A DNA stretch of 64,000 bases from CAWAND01 sp963807065 (GCA_963807065.1 CAWDZQ010000003.1:1178001-1242000), one strand, 5' to 3'. Numbered from the stretch's first letter, positions 37,360 through 47,097 are shown. Notes: generated by a model from the sequence alone, not told the origin. Numbers and translations are program-made.

Positions 37360-37615
37360 GCGAGCTGTTCAGGGAACCTATCAGGCCATGGACGTTGTCG
37401 CGCGTTGTGGTCGGACTGACGAGCAAGTTTCGTCGACTTTCCTTCCCAGCCCCGGTGTGTGCCACGCAGTACTGTTCCCCGGTCACGCCGTCCAAGCCCG
37501 ATAATATGCGTGCCCGCTGGGGAAGACCCCCCGGATCCTTGCCAGCGCACCCACGTGCGTCATCCTGAGGGGGTGCCTTCCGGCCAGGAGATCTTCCACC
37601 AGCTGGGGGACGACG
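37360..37615 (-). pseudogene. Degraded C-terminal domain of the TPGYWKTH paralog
   Basis: Immediately after the stop of the short paralog, other frames retain pieces of the long paralog's C-terminus. Near 37600 'SPSWWKIS' resembles 'TPGYWKTHS'. Near 37380-37440 'SRRNLLVSPTTTRDNVHGLI' resembles 'SQRNVWISLASTLDDYNNGL', each followed by a terminal LIG. The spacing is shorter than in the intact copy, implying deletions. This is eye-alignment only, so the call is tentative. Confidence 0.45.
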
Positions 37616-38383
37616 TTATCCGGCCTCGCAGGGAACGTCCACGTCCACGTTCCAGTCCCAAGAACCCTGGCTGCCGGTATCGTTGGTGGTGTAGGTCGCC
37701 TTGTTGGCAACTTCATGGCTTCCGCACGTCTGGAAGGGGCCGACGGTCATCTGGTACGAGAAAGTCGTCCCACCACCGCACACCGTGCCCAATTCGCCAA
37801 CCTGCGAATCGTCGACGGTGATGCACATATTGGAGTCGCTGAAGGGAACGGCTGACCAGTCGAGCGCCGTTGTGGCGCTGTTGGAGCCGTTCTCACCATA
37901 GGTCACGGTGGCCGTGTTGCTGTCCGGCCTGATCTTTGAACTCATGGAGTATGTGCATTGGAATGACTGCTGAGGATCAAGCAGATAGGGTAAAGTGACC
38001 CCACAATTCACTGAGGCGATGCTGTCGGACACGGAGGTGATCAGGATCGGATCGCCTTGCCTGTTGTTGTTGCGCACTACAATCCTGCCCCAGACAGTAT
38101 AGGATTCAACAGCCAGAGCATCGACACGAACCTGGTAGTTCACTGGAGCCTGCTCACCCACAGCCAGAGTCAAGCTTGATTGATCCGCCATCTTGCGCAT
38201 CTGCCAGTGCCAGTTGCGTTGGCCATCACAATACGCGATCTTTTTGATCGCGATCCCGGCACTGTCAACCACGATCTTGCTCTCCCCGCATTGGGATGTG
38301 GTTGCAGACGCGGCCAGATAGATACCGGCCGTCGCCAGTCCGGCAAGTGCAAGGACCAACAGAAGTCTAATCCTCCCTTTCAT
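37616..38383 (-). CDS. Secreted protein, truncated paralog of the TPGYWKTH protein
   Basis: A 255-residue exported protein starting MKGRIRLLLVLALAGLATAG. It is colinear with the first 270 residues of 35774-36946: 'SQCGESKIVVDSAGIAIKKI', 'VRNNNRQGDPILITSV', 'TVGPFQTCGSHEVANKATYT'. It stops right after 'DVDVPCEAG', just where the other continues into TPGYWKTH. It is either a genuine short form or a truncated duplicate (remnant sequence follows). The signal peptide and Cys pattern are intact, so the product may still be secreted. Confidence 0.82.
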   Translation of the reverse strand: MKGRIRLLLVLALAGLATAGIYLAASATTSQCGESKIVVDSAGIAIKKIAYCDGQRNWHWQMRKMADQSSLTLAVGEQAPVNYQVRVDALAVESYTVWGRIVVRNNNRQGDPILITSVSDSIASVNCGVTLPYLLDPQQSFQCTYSMSSKIRPDSNTATVTYGENGSNSATTALDWSAVPFSDSNMCITVDDSQVGELGTVCGGGTTFSYQMTVGPFQTCGSHEVANKATYTTNDTGSQGSWDWNVDVDVPCEAG

Positions 38384-38424
38384 GTCTCCCTCCCTTTCAT
38401 ACTACGGATGAACACGAAACTATT

Positions 38425-38449
38425 TGGTCCATCCTTTTAGAATGGACCA
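38425..38449. repeat. 8-bp inverted repeat upstream of the short secreted paralog
   Basis: TGGTCCAT at 38425-38432 and ATGGACCA at 38442-38449 form a perfect 8-bp stem with a nine-base A/T-rich loop. It lies 42 bases before the 38383 start and downstream of the asparagine synthase gene. No U-run follows on the minus strand, so it could be an operator or a weak terminator. Confidence 0.4.
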
Positions 38450-38543
38450 TGGCAAGCTGACTCCCAACCAACGACCAGAATTGGAAAGGGTTGTCAGCCC
38501 AGAACAAGGTGCCGGTTTCACCTCCTTTGAGACGCTGTCCAAC

Positions 38544-40514
38544 TTAGGCTTCGACGAGCCTGTCAACGAGCTTGAACTTCTCGGGCTGCCGAATGGGCCC
38601 GGAAAGTCCAGGCTCCTTGACAAACTTCTGATCAAGTAGCTGGGTGGAAATCACACCTATGATAGCCATCTCATCGACTTCGCTCAGTTCGCTACGCGAG
38701 CGTGCCTTGTCGAACAGCTTGGCCACCGAAAGTGGATTGAAGTACCCGGTCTGTTCTATCTGCCTCGGCTCGCTCATTTCTTCCACGTAATCCAGTCCAT
38801 ATCCCCCGGGAAACAGCACCGAACGAATCGGTGCCCGGTAGGGCTTCTTCACCCTGGACCAGATCTCTTCCGGCAAGAGGCTGCGCCCGAGACGCTTGAG
38901 GAGCCACTTCTCACGCATGCCTCTGAGCTTCATTGATGTCGGAAGCCGTCCGCAGAATTCGACGATTCGATGATCCAAGAAGGGGTAGCGGCCTTCCACG
39001 GAGTGGGCCATGGACACCCGGTCGCCCTGCGACGACAGAAGGTAGGGCGACAGGAAGGACGTCATCTCCAGGTACTGAGCCACACCAAGCTGGGACCAGT
39101 GAGCCCATTCCGCCGGCATCGGGAACAGCCGTTCCAACTCGTCAGCCAGATCCCCGCCGCCATCAACGGACAGCAGTCTCCGCAGGCGGGCGGTATTGCC
39201 CCAGCGGATGAGATGCGAATAGTATGGTGAGCTCGTCTCCGAAAGGCCCCGACGGTAGAAAGCGTTCAGGAAAGCAGGGCTCTCAGCCAGGCGAGGGATA
39301 TTGGGATAGACACGTTGGAGCAACAAGGGCCTGATGGTGGATTGGGGATTCTTGGCCCAAAATCGCCGCACTTGCATTTCTTTGAATATTCCGTAGCCCG
39401 CCAAGACCTCATCCGCCCCCTCACCTGTGAGGACCACTTTGTGATCCTGAGCATGAACAAGGCGAGAGAGTAGAAACATCGGCACGGGAGCAGTCCGCAG
39501 AATAGGGGCCTCGGTGTGATAGATCACATCGGGCAGCGACTCCCCTATGTCTCGATCGGTGCAGCTCACCTGATGATGTACCGCCCCGAGCCATTCGACC
39601 ATTCGGCGCTGGTACAGACTTTCGTCGAACTCAGAATCCTCAAAACCGATTGAAAAAGTGTGCAGGTGCGCCGCGCCCGAGTGCATGGCCAGAGCCGCCG
39701 TCAGGGAAGAATCGATCCCGCCGCTCAGATAGGCCCCGACCGGCACATCGGCCTGGAGACGTATTTTGGTCGAATCCTGCAGGAGCTCTCGGAACAACTC
39801 GAGGGCCTCATTCTCGTCGCTAACAGAAGGATCTTCCGTGAAATCCACCTCCCAATAGCGCCCCTCTGTAATCTGCCCATCTTTCACCCTCAGATAGTGG
39901 GCAGGCAGGATCTGATGCACGTTCTCAAATGCCGTACGCGGCGGGATCGGAGCCCAGTAGCTCAGGGTCTGGGCCAGAGCTTGGCGATCGATGGCCAACT
40001 TCACGCCTGGCGCCTGACGGATGGCTTTGATTTCGGAGGCAAAGATCAGTCGATCCTGGTCCATCGTGTAGAAAAGGGGTCGTATGCCCATTCGATCCCT
40101 TGCCAGGAAGAGTTCGCGGCGATCGGCATCCCAAATGGCCAGCGCCCACTGTCCATTGAGCTGATCGAGGCACGTCGGACCCCATTGCTCGTAGGCATGC
40201 AGGATCACTTCGGTGTCACAATGGGTGGCGAAGCGGTGTCCGTGCCCTTCAAGTTCGCGGCGCAGGTCCGGATAATTGAAGATTTCCCCGTTGAAGACAA
40301 TCCAGAGCGTGCCATCTTCATTGCTCAGAGGTTGCTGGCCCTGGGCCACGTCGACGATGCTGAGGCGAGTACTTGCCATCCCCACATGCGCGTCTCGATA
40401 GATCCCAAACTCATCCGGTCCCCGGTGTTCCAACGACCCAATCATTTGGACCAACACGTCGATCGGACTAGGTTCTGACTGACGGAGGTTCAGAATGCCG
40501 GCAATGCCACACAT
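38544..40514 (-). CDS. asnB: Asparagine synthase (glutamine-hydrolysing)-like amidotransferase
   Basis: A 656-residue class II amidotransferase with the intact catalytic Cys: it starts MCGIAGILNLRQSEPS. It has 'IGSLEHRGPDEFGIYRDAHV', 'FNGEIFNYPDLRRELEG' (glutamine-binding NGE), 'DVPVGAYLSGGIDSSLTAAL' (PP-loop), and 'VLTGEGADEVLAGYG'. It transfers glutamine-derived ammonia to an adenylated carboxylate. It lies three bases from the acyl ligase gene and close to the ACP, matching amidotransferase/ligase/ACP modules of exopolysaccharide loci. Asparagine itself may not be the product. The gene symbol is by family only. Confidence 0.93.
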   Translation of the reverse strand: MCGIAGILNLRQSEPSPIDVLVQMIGSLEHRGPDEFGIYRDAHVGMASTRLSIVDVAQGQQPLSNEDGTLWIVFNGEIFNYPDLRRELEGHGHRFATHCDTEVILHAYEQWGPTCLDQLNGQWALAIWDADRRELFLARDRMGIRPLFYTMDQDRLIFASEIKAIRQAPGVKLAIDRQALAQTLSYWAPIPPRTAFENVHQILPAHYLRVKDGQITEGRYWEVDFTEDPSVSDENEALELFRELLQDSTKIRLQADVPVGAYLSGGIDSSLTAALAMHSGAAHLHTFSIGFEDSEFDESLYQRRMVEWLGAVHHQVSCTDRDIGESLPDVIYHTEAPILRTAPVPMFLLSRLVHAQDHKVVLTGEGADEVLAGYGIFKEMQVRRFWAKNPQSTIRPLLLQRVYPNIPRLAESPAFLNAFYRRGLSETSSPYYSHLIRWGNTARLRRLLSVDGGGDLADELERLFPMPAEWAHWSQLGVAQYLEMTSFLSPYLLSSQGDRVSMAHSVEGRYPFLDHRIVEFCGRLPTSMKLRGMREKWLLKRLGRSLLPEEIWSRVKKPYRAPIRSVLFPGGYGLDYVEEMSEPRQIEQTGYFNPLSVAKLFDKARSRSELSEVDEMAIIGVISTQLLDQKFVKEPGLSGPIRQPEKFKLVDRLVEA

Positions 40515-40517
40515 GGC

Positions 40518-42059
40518 TTACGGCAGCTCCTTCTTAGCTATCTTGCCGGAACTCGTTTTGGGCAGCGTCTCGCAGATCTGGACATCGTTGGGAACCATGA
40601 AGGACTCAAGATGAGCACGACAATGTGACAGAATGTCCTTCTCCTGCAGACCTTGACCGTCGAGAACAACGTAGGCCCGGATTCCCTGACCCATGACAGG
40701 ATCATCGAAACCAACCACGGCCGCTTCTCGGACCCCTTTCAGCCGATAGATGACTTCTTCGACTTCCTTTGGAGCGACTTTTTCACCCCTGCTCTTAATG
40801 ATGTCATCGGTACGGCCTACAAAGTAGAAGTAACCTTCAAAATCCATGCGGAACAAGTCACCGGTCCGGCATACTCGTTCGCCGGGGAACGGTCCTGGCG
40901 CATAGCGGGCTTCCGAGGCCTCAGCGTCCCCCCAATAACCAAGCATGACATGACGCCCGCGCACGATCAGCTCGCCGATCTCGCCCGGCCCCATCCGATG
41001 ACCTGTTTCGTCCTCAATCCAAACCTCTGTTCCAGGGATGGCGATCCCCACCGAGCCCGGCCGGACATCAAGTTGGTCCGGGGGAAGGTAGAGGGTGCGC
41101 TTGGTTTCGGTAAGGCCATACATGGAGTAAATCTGGACGCCTGGGAATTTCGCCCTCAACTGCAGGATGTGGGCCGGCGGCAGCGCTGCTGCGGTATTGG
41201 TCAGGTAGCGAAGGCTGGAGAGATCGTAGTCTTGCAGATCGATAGACAGCAGCGCCGCGAAGATGGTAGGAACTCCGGGAAATCCAGTGACCCGCTCGGC
41301 CTGCAGTCGTTCCAAGATGTAGGCCGGGTAGGTGAAGCCCTTCTCGAGAACGAGCGTTCCGCCGAAGCTGAAAGTCATGATCAACTGGTAAAGCCCATAG
41401 TCAAAGGAAAGGGGAAGCACGTTGAGGACAATGTCGTCCTCAGTGTTTTCAAGATACTCCGCAATAGAACGGGCAGCGAAGAGCATATTGGCATGGGCGG
41501 TCATCACCCCTTTGGGTTCGCCAGTGCTCCCCGAGGTGTAGACCAGGCAAGCCAAGTCCAAATCAATACTCGCCGCCTGCGGCCTTTTCGCCGAGCCGGA
41601 GCGTATCATGTCCTCAAAAGCGACCACATCTTGCTGAAGTTCTTGGCCACCTGCTGTCCCGCCAACCACGATCAACCTCAAGTCGGGCATTGACTGGGAC
41701 AAGCCATCCAAGTATGCCTGCTTGGCGCTCCAAGTCACCATGGCCGATGCTCGGCAGTTCGAAAGAATGTATTCGAGCTTGTCTTGTTTCGTCGTTGGGT
41801 TGACAGCTACAAACGCCGCCCCAGCCTTCAGCGTGCCGAATATCGCCACCACCATTGGGACCGAATTCGGCAGGAAGAGCACAACACGATCTCCGCGTTT
41901 TACACCATGTTGGATGAGCGTGTTGGCAAAAGCGTTGGCGTGTTGCTCAAGGGTATCGTAGCTGAGGCGCTGCCCATCGGCAATGAGTGCAGTCTTGTCC
42001 GGGTGAAGGTCAGCGTTGTGTTCCAACACATTTTGGACCAAGCGAGGTTGAAAATCCAT
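40518..42059 (-). CDS. Acyl-CoA/acyl-ACP ligase (AMP-forming)
   Basis: A 513-residue ANL-superfamily enzyme: 'CLVYTSGSTGEPKGVMTAHA' (AMP-binding loop), 'YSMYGLTETKR', 'GERVCRTGDLFRMDFEGYFY', 'RTDDIIKSRGEKVAPKEVEE' and 'LPKTSSGKIAKKELP' (catalytic Lys at the end). It probably loads a carboxylic acid onto the adjacent carrier protein (start 42346), 14 bases away. It differs from the prolyl-type ligase at 14750-16336, so two separate carrier-loading systems exist in the locus. Confidence 0.92.
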   Translation of the reverse strand: MDFQPRLVQNVLEHNADLHPDKTALIADGQRLSYDTLEQHANAFANTLIQHGVKRGDRVVLFLPNSVPMVVAIFGTLKAGAAFVAVNPTTKQDKLEYILSNCRASAMVTWSAKQAYLDGLSQSMPDLRLIVVGGTAGGQELQQDVVAFEDMIRSGSAKRPQAASIDLDLACLVYTSGSTGEPKGVMTAHANMLFAARSIAEYLENTEDDIVLNVLPLSFDYGLYQLIMTFSFGGTLVLEKGFTYPAYILERLQAERVTGFPGVPTIFAALLSIDLQDYDLSSLRYLTNTAAALPPAHILQLRAKFPGVQIYSMYGLTETKRTLYLPPDQLDVRPGSVGIAIPGTEVWIEDETGHRMGPGEIGELIVRGRHVMLGYWGDAEASEARYAPGPFPGERVCRTGDLFRMDFEGYFYFVGRTDDIIKSRGEKVAPKEVEEVIYRLKGVREAAVVGFDDPVMGQGIRAYVVLDGQGLQEKDILSHCRAHLESFMVPNDVQICETLPKTSSGKIAKKELP

Positions 42060-42073
42060 AACGCCGTCGCCCG

Positions 42074-42346
42074 TTAACCGTTGCTCTCCGCGGCCTTCCG
42101 CCGCAAGAAGGCAGCTATCTTCGTGATCGAGTCGAAGTTGTCTGGTGTAATCTCACGATCTTCGATGTCAATGTCAAAGGCTTGTTGGGCGAACAGGACA
42201 ATCTCCATGATGCTCATTGAATCAACGATCCCTGTATCAAGAAATGAAGCATCGTCCGGATAGTTGAAACCATCGCGGCTGAAGAGAATTTCTTCGGCGA
42301 TGAAGCCCTTCAGTTTGTCCTCCACCTGGTCCATTGGTCTTGTCAC
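42074..42346 (-). CDS. Acyl carrier protein
   Basis: A 90-residue carrier protein: 'LDTGIVDSMSIMEIVLFAQQ' holds the phosphopantetheine Ser in DSM. The start may be the Met at 42346 or the one four codons later. It is coupled to the ligase at 40518-42059 and lies 35 bases downstream of the large Asp-box gene. It likely carries the acyl group that the ligase activates. Confidence 0.93.
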   Translation of the reverse strand: MTRPMDQVEDKLKGFIAEEILFSRDGFNYPDDASFLDTGIVDSMSIMEIVLFAQQAFDIDIEDREITPDNFDSITKIAAFLRRKAAESNG

Positions 42347-42381
42347 TTTGCACCTTCTCCGATGGCTTCCTTAACGACTGA

Positions 42382-45096
42382 CTAAGCTTCGGGTCCGCTC
42401 CGGCTGCGGCGCCACAGCATGATGACCCCTACGACGAGCACGAGACCGAGTACCAGGCCGAGAGCTGGTGAGAGAATGCCTCTTGATAAGCCTGACGGTC
42501 CAGGGGAATTGCCAGAAGAAGGAGGCGTAGCCTTGACTGACTGGGAATCTGGCAGTGGTGTAAGGGTCGGTGTGCTCGCGACGGTTGAGCTCGGCGTCGG
42601 GCTGACCTCGGGCTTGGGCAAAGTCACTTCGGGAAGATCGGCTTGAAGCTGCGCAAATGCGATCTGCTGATCGAATGTCTTCGAGCTGAACGGCTCCCCG
42701 TTGCCCACGACGTACCCAGCTACCAATTTTTTGTTCAAAGTCAGGGTTGCCCCCCATCCTTCAAGCTGTGAAAGTTGGGACGCTTGCAACTCCAACTCGG
42801 GCAACTGCTGCCAACCATTTCCATTCCAATACCAAACACCAAGGGCGGGCGAACCTGTCTGAGACTGAAATGGCTGCAAAAAGAAGAATGACGATAACCC
42901 GGCTGGTACAACCTTGCCCTCGGGGCCTTCGATGCCGACGTGAAAATCAAAGTTGATCGGAGCCCCCCACGTCTTGCCCCCATCCCGGGACATCGAGTGC
43001 CATGTGCTGAACCCGTCGGCACCAACCAGTTCCCAGAATATGTGGACGGAGCCGTCAGGAAGCGCTTCCAATGTTGCCCATCTTGCAGGAACATTCCAGC
43101 TTTGGACGGGATTGGACCAGGTTACTCCCCCATCCACAGAGTTCGTGTACAGCACCTCATACGCCCCCTCGCCTCCGGGAAGGCTCTTGCACAGCCAAAC
43201 GAGGTGGAGCACGTTGGGTGACCCGAATCCAATCGTGGGGGAATTGACGGATGGGCACCCTGCGGTTATCCCATCGAACACCTTGACAGGCTTGTTCCAG
43301 GTCTGGGTATCGCCATCCCAGCTCATGAAATAGACGCCACGGCCTTCGTTGAACGGAACCACGTAACTTGCGACCAGGCCCGATTGGTCCGTTGCCAGCG
43401 AAGGATCGCTCCCAATGGGGTCAGCTCCCGTAATCAACTGAGCGCGAACCCAGCCTGAGCCCGAGCTACCTTTCTGCGCCTGGGTCGAGCTGTAGGAGAG
43501 ACTGCCCTCTTCACCGCTTCGCCATATCATCGTGATCTGGTCGTTGTCGCTGACGACAAGCCGGGTTTGGTCCACCCTCCCCTTAATCTTCTGAAGGATC
43601 GGAAACGGACCAACCACGTCACCTCGTTCTGTGCCAAAGTAGTCGATGGTTGACGAAAGTGAACCATCAGAAAGCCGGTCGGTGTGAGCGCCGACTGAAT
43701 GGATACTGCCCTCCGCGTCCGACACGATATCGAAGGAATTTGTCGGGTCGGATCCGATGTCCTTGGTCCCCATCGACTCCCAACCTTCGGGGACACTAAA
43801 CCAGGCTGAGGGATCTCCAAGCATCAGGCTCGTGAACCAGATGTCGCCCCCTCCTGCCGTATCGCACGCCAGCAGAAAGACTCTACTGTCTTCGAGCTGA
43901 AGGTCGGGGCAACCCAACTGGACGGGGCTGTAAGTGTCGGGGTTCTGGAAGCGTGCCAAGCCGGTCTGAACCTGGGGTTGGCTCCAAAGACCGTCCTTCA
44001 GGGCGATCAAGACCACATCGCCCTGAGCGGCTAGAAAGCTGAATACGTCCGATCCATCTTGGGTCCCCAGGTAATCGAGTTGACTGGGGCAGAAACTCGA
44101 GAGAATGGATGGCGACTGAACACCGCTCCAGGTGGCCCCGTTGTCGGTCGACTGTTGCATGAAGGTCGAACAGCTCCCCCCATCGCGCACATCCTTGGCA
44201 ACCAGCAATATACGGTTTTCGAGCAAGTACAGACTCGGATCAGATGGTGTTGTGTAGGGGTCCTGCAGGTCCGGCTTGGCGATCTGCAAGGGCACGGACC
44301 AGGTCTCGGCGTTCCGACTGTCCGCGGTCGCGAGGTACATCCGCTTCAACCCCGGATTCGTCCAGCTTACAACCGCACGACTTTCCCCGCCGGAGACCGA
44401 GGCCGTCAGATCAATCGAGGGCTTGGAAGCCGAGTCCTGAAGACTCTGAGCAGGCAGGGTGCTCGTGGTGATGAACTGCCTGAAATAGTCCGAACGGTAG
44501 ATGAGTTTGGGAGACGTCCAAGTTGCCCCGCCGTTGCTTGACTGCCGGTAGTAGGCGCCCGGCACGGCAGTCGGATCGTCGCTGGCGCTGATGTAGGCAA
44601 GATGTAGCTTGTCCTCCGAGTCCGAGACAACGTCGAAAGCCAACACGGAGTTGGCCAAAGTTGCGGGTGCATTCCAGGTCGCAACGCTGCCCATGGTCGC
44701 GGTGGTCGCCGTCTTGAACTGGAGGTCCCCAACCTGACTCAGCCAGAAAACCCTCATCGTCGTTCCCCGCCCCGCCAGAATCGCGTGCGGCTGGGGGGCA
44801 AAGGGAAGTTCGGTCAGGACCGGATCGCTCCACTGAGATCCATCCCATTCGACCACCGCCGAAGTGGCTGTCCCACGGCTAACTCCTGACGTGATGGATT
44901 CCGGCCAGTAGCCGACCATGTCACCTTTGCCATCAACAAAAATGTGCGGATTGGTGGCCACGCCCGAGTGGGAGATGTTGATCGGCCTGGCCCACGCTTC
45001 TGATGCGGCTCTGGCCCCAATCGCACCGACTATAAAGAGGGCCGCCATGCTAAGAAGGAGACCGACCACCGTTGGAACGATGCGCCTTCGTATCAT
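42382..45096 (-). CDS. Large surface-anchored Asp-box protein
   Basis: A 904-residue exported protein. I used the ATG at 45096 (MIRRRIVPTVVGLLLSMAAL), giving a good signal peptide. It holds several Asp boxes: 'QSSNGGATWTSPK', 'STDNGATWSG', 'SVDGGVTWSNP' and 'SRDGGKTWGAP', consistent with two propeller-like domains. A Pro/Thr/Ser stalk with SPTPS-type motifs follows, then a C-terminal helix 'GLVLGLVLVVGVIMLWRRSR'. Same architecture as 30788-32287, about twice the length. Glycan binding or hydrolysis is inferred only from the fold. It ends just before the ACP gene. Confidence 0.88.
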   Translation of the reverse strand: MIRRRIVPTVVGLLLSMAALFIVGAIGARAASEAWARPINISHSGVATNPHIFVDGKGDMVGYWPESITSGVSRGTATSAVVEWDGSQWSDPVLTELPFAPQPHAILAGRGTTMRVFWLSQVGDLQFKTATTATMGSVATWNAPATLANSVLAFDVVSDSEDKLHLAYISASDDPTAVPGAYYRQSSNGGATWTSPKLIYRSDYFRQFITTSTLPAQSLQDSASKPSIDLTASVSGGESRAVVSWTNPGLKRMYLATADSRNAETWSVPLQIAKPDLQDPYTTPSDPSLYLLENRILLVAKDVRDGGSCSTFMQQSTDNGATWSGVQSPSILSSFCPSQLDYLGTQDGSDVFSFLAAQGDVVLIALKDGLWSQPQVQTGLARFQNPDTYSPVQLGCPDLQLEDSRVFLLACDTAGGGDIWFTSLMLGDPSAWFSVPEGWESMGTKDIGSDPTNSFDIVSDAEGSIHSVGAHTDRLSDGSLSSTIDYFGTERGDVVGPFPILQKIKGRVDQTRLVVSDNDQITMIWRSGEEGSLSYSSTQAQKGSSGSGWVRAQLITGADPIGSDPSLATDQSGLVASYVVPFNEGRGVYFMSWDGDTQTWNKPVKVFDGITAGCPSVNSPTIGFGSPNVLHLVWLCKSLPGGEGAYEVLYTNSVDGGVTWSNPVQSWNVPARWATLEALPDGSVHIFWELVGADGFSTWHSMSRDGGKTWGAPINFDFHVGIEGPEGKVVPAGLSSFFFLQPFQSQTGSPALGVWYWNGNGWQQLPELELQASQLSQLEGWGATLTLNKKLVAGYVVGNGEPFSSKTFDQQIAFAQLQADLPEVTLPKPEVSPTPSSTVASTPTLTPLPDSQSVKATPPSSGNSPGPSGLSRGILSPALGLVLGLVLVVGVIMLWRRSRSGPEA

Positions 45097-45237
45097 TGGT
45101 CTCGACAACTCACCCGTGCTCCTCCACTTCGATGTCCTGCTGCATTGATATGAATCTGAGGATCGCTCATCACGCGCACGGTCTCCGTGCACAGCCAGAC
45201 CGCAAGCTTGATGTTGCTTCAATCGGCCCCGGGTCTT

Positions 45238-47097
45238 TTATGGGGTGGACGGCGTGGTTGTCGAAGGTTGCGCACTTGTCAAGTTGACGTAGTCAATGGT
45301 CCTGCGGCTCAAGCCGGGATCACCCTGTTCCAGCCACCAATTCGAATACAGCTCTAACTCGAATCGGGCCTCGGGAATCCCCCCCAGCGTACGCTCGGCG
45401 TCTGCGGGATCACCGGCCCACAGGTAGGCATAACCTAAGGCTTTTGTGATGCCACGATGATCGGGCTCTAAGCTCTGTGCGGCCGACAGGTCGCTCACGG
45501 CAGATTCAAAATCTGAGTGCCGCATGGCCAAGAGGCCAAGTCGGTACAAGGCGCTCGGATTTCGAGGGTCAAGCGCAAGCGAACGCTGCAGACCTTCCTT
45601 GATCACCTCGTCCTCCTGGAAGGTCTTGTTCAAGAGGACGTCGCCATTCGGCCACCCGGCCAATTCGACTCTGGCCATCTGGAGCGAAACAAGGTCCGAA
45701 AGCACGCTCCCGCGGATTGAATCCCAAGATCTCGCCACGACCAGAACGCTTAGCGCCAGGATTAAGCCGCCAACCCCAGCGCTGCGACGGAGTGAAGTCC
45801 GTGTGAACCGACCTGCTTGCCTGTTTGCCTCGGCCACGTGACGACCGCCCCATGCCTTGGCCAGCGCCGGGTACAGAAAGATCAGTGCGATCCCCCCGCC
45901 GGCATACGTCGGGCTGTCCACCAGGCCGTGCAAGATCATGACAGTCAATCCTGCCAGCAGGGTGGGCTCGAGCAGACCATCATGGCCTATGGAATTTGGA
46001 CGTATCGCCTTGATGGCGCCTACGGCCGCCATCGCCAGGATCGCCAACAAGCTCAATAACCCTATCGGCCCCTGCGCCACGAGCACATCCAAGAACAAAT
46101 TGTGTGCGTAGCCAAAGTAGAACTGAGGTATGAGGAGCACGTATCTTGAATACAGGCCTCCGAAGGCGCCCAACCCAGCGCCCGTCCAAGGGAAGGCACT
46201 CACCAGCCAGGCAGCTTGATGGGCCAGGGTCATCCGACTGCTAGCGTCAGGGATTCCCGGCAGGAACGAATCCACAAGCAGCGGGAGCCCGGGGATCGTG
46301 TACAGAATCCACCAAACGCCAACTGCACCGCCCACCGCGCCCAGGATCGGCACACTCAAGACCCAGCTGTCCCGGTGGCGGGCCCGTCCCATGATCCAGG
46401 TCAGCAATCCCACCAAACCGCCGACCCCAAGGGCGACCCACGCACCCCGAGAACTCGACATGAGCAGCCCAGCCGCAGCGATGGCCAAGAGGATGCCCGA
46501 AAACCACCCACTCCTGCCGCGTTCACGCCGAAGACTGAGCAAGAAGTCCGCTGCCGACAGGGGCAAGAGCAGGGCGACGACACCGCCAGCCTGGTTGGGG
46601 GGGATGGCCAGCGAACCGCCACCCTGAAACGGCACACCACGGACCAATTGGGTCAGCGAGGGAAAATCAACACCTTGGTTCGTTTGGCCGGTCGTGGCCA
46701 CCAGCAGAACACCGAGCAGCGCCGCTGCCAGGCTCCCCAGCCCGGTGATCATGGCCGTGTTGGATGCCGGCTGCCGGGAGAGCACGAAGTACAACACGGC
46801 CCCGCCACACAATGTCCAGAAGCGCGGCCAGGCAACAGACGCATCAAACGCGATGGCCGCCCCCAGCGCCCCGGAGGCCGTAAACACCAGAACCAAGGCC
46901 CCACTGGCCCCGGGTCGAAACTGGCCCAACCGACCCCTTGTCTTCACCGCCAACAAGGCCAGCCCGATGACGATCGGCGCCCAAGCGAGTCCAGGAACGA
47001 GGACCTGAAACCCGAGAGCGCCAACCGTCAGGATCAAGATCCAGAATGCGCTTGACCCTTCGGTCACTCCGTCGGAACGCCGGTGTCCGTTGCCCAT
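45238..47097 (-). CDS. O-antigen ligase-like membrane protein with C-terminal TPR-like region
   Basis: A 619-residue protein starting at the ATG at 47097 (MGNGHRRSDGVTEGSSAFWI), 34 bases inside the previous radical SAM gene. About ten membrane helices precede a large loop: 'WTGAGLGAFGGLYSRYVLLI' then 'FGYAHNLFLDVLVAQGPIGL', the Wzy_C/WaaL pattern. After the last helix, 150 residues are soluble and repeat-like ('LDPRNPSALYRLGLLAMRHS', 'LEPDHRGITKALGYAYLWAG'), typical of TPR units. It may ligate or polymerise the glycan; compare 5273-6697. Confidence 0.88.
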   Translation of the reverse strand: MGNGHRRSDGVTEGSSAFWILILTVGALGFQVLVPGLAWAPIVIGLALLAVKTRGRLGQFRPGASGALVLVFTASGALGAAIAFDASVAWPRFWTLCGGAVLYFVLSRQPASNTAMITGLGSLAAALLGVLLVATTGQTNQGVDFPSLTQLVRGVPFQGGGSLAIPPNQAGGVVALLLPLSAADFLLSLRRERGRSGWFSGILLAIAAAGLLMSSSRGAWVALGVGGLVGLLTWIMGRARHRDSWVLSVPILGAVGGAVGVWWILYTIPGLPLLVDSFLPGIPDASSRMTLAHQAAWLVSAFPWTGAGLGAFGGLYSRYVLLIPQFYFGYAHNLFLDVLVAQGPIGLLSLLAILAMAAVGAIKAIRPNSIGHDGLLEPTLLAGLTVMILHGLVDSPTYAGGGIALIFLYPALAKAWGGRHVAEANRQAGRFTRTSLRRSAGVGGLILALSVLVVARSWDSIRGSVLSDLVSLQMARVELAGWPNGDVLLNKTFQEDEVIKEGLQRSLALDPRNPSALYRLGLLAMRHSDFESAVSDLSAAQSLEPDHRGITKALGYAYLWAGDPADAERTLGGIPEARFELELYSNWWLEQGDPGLSRRTIDYVNLTSAQPSTTTPSTP

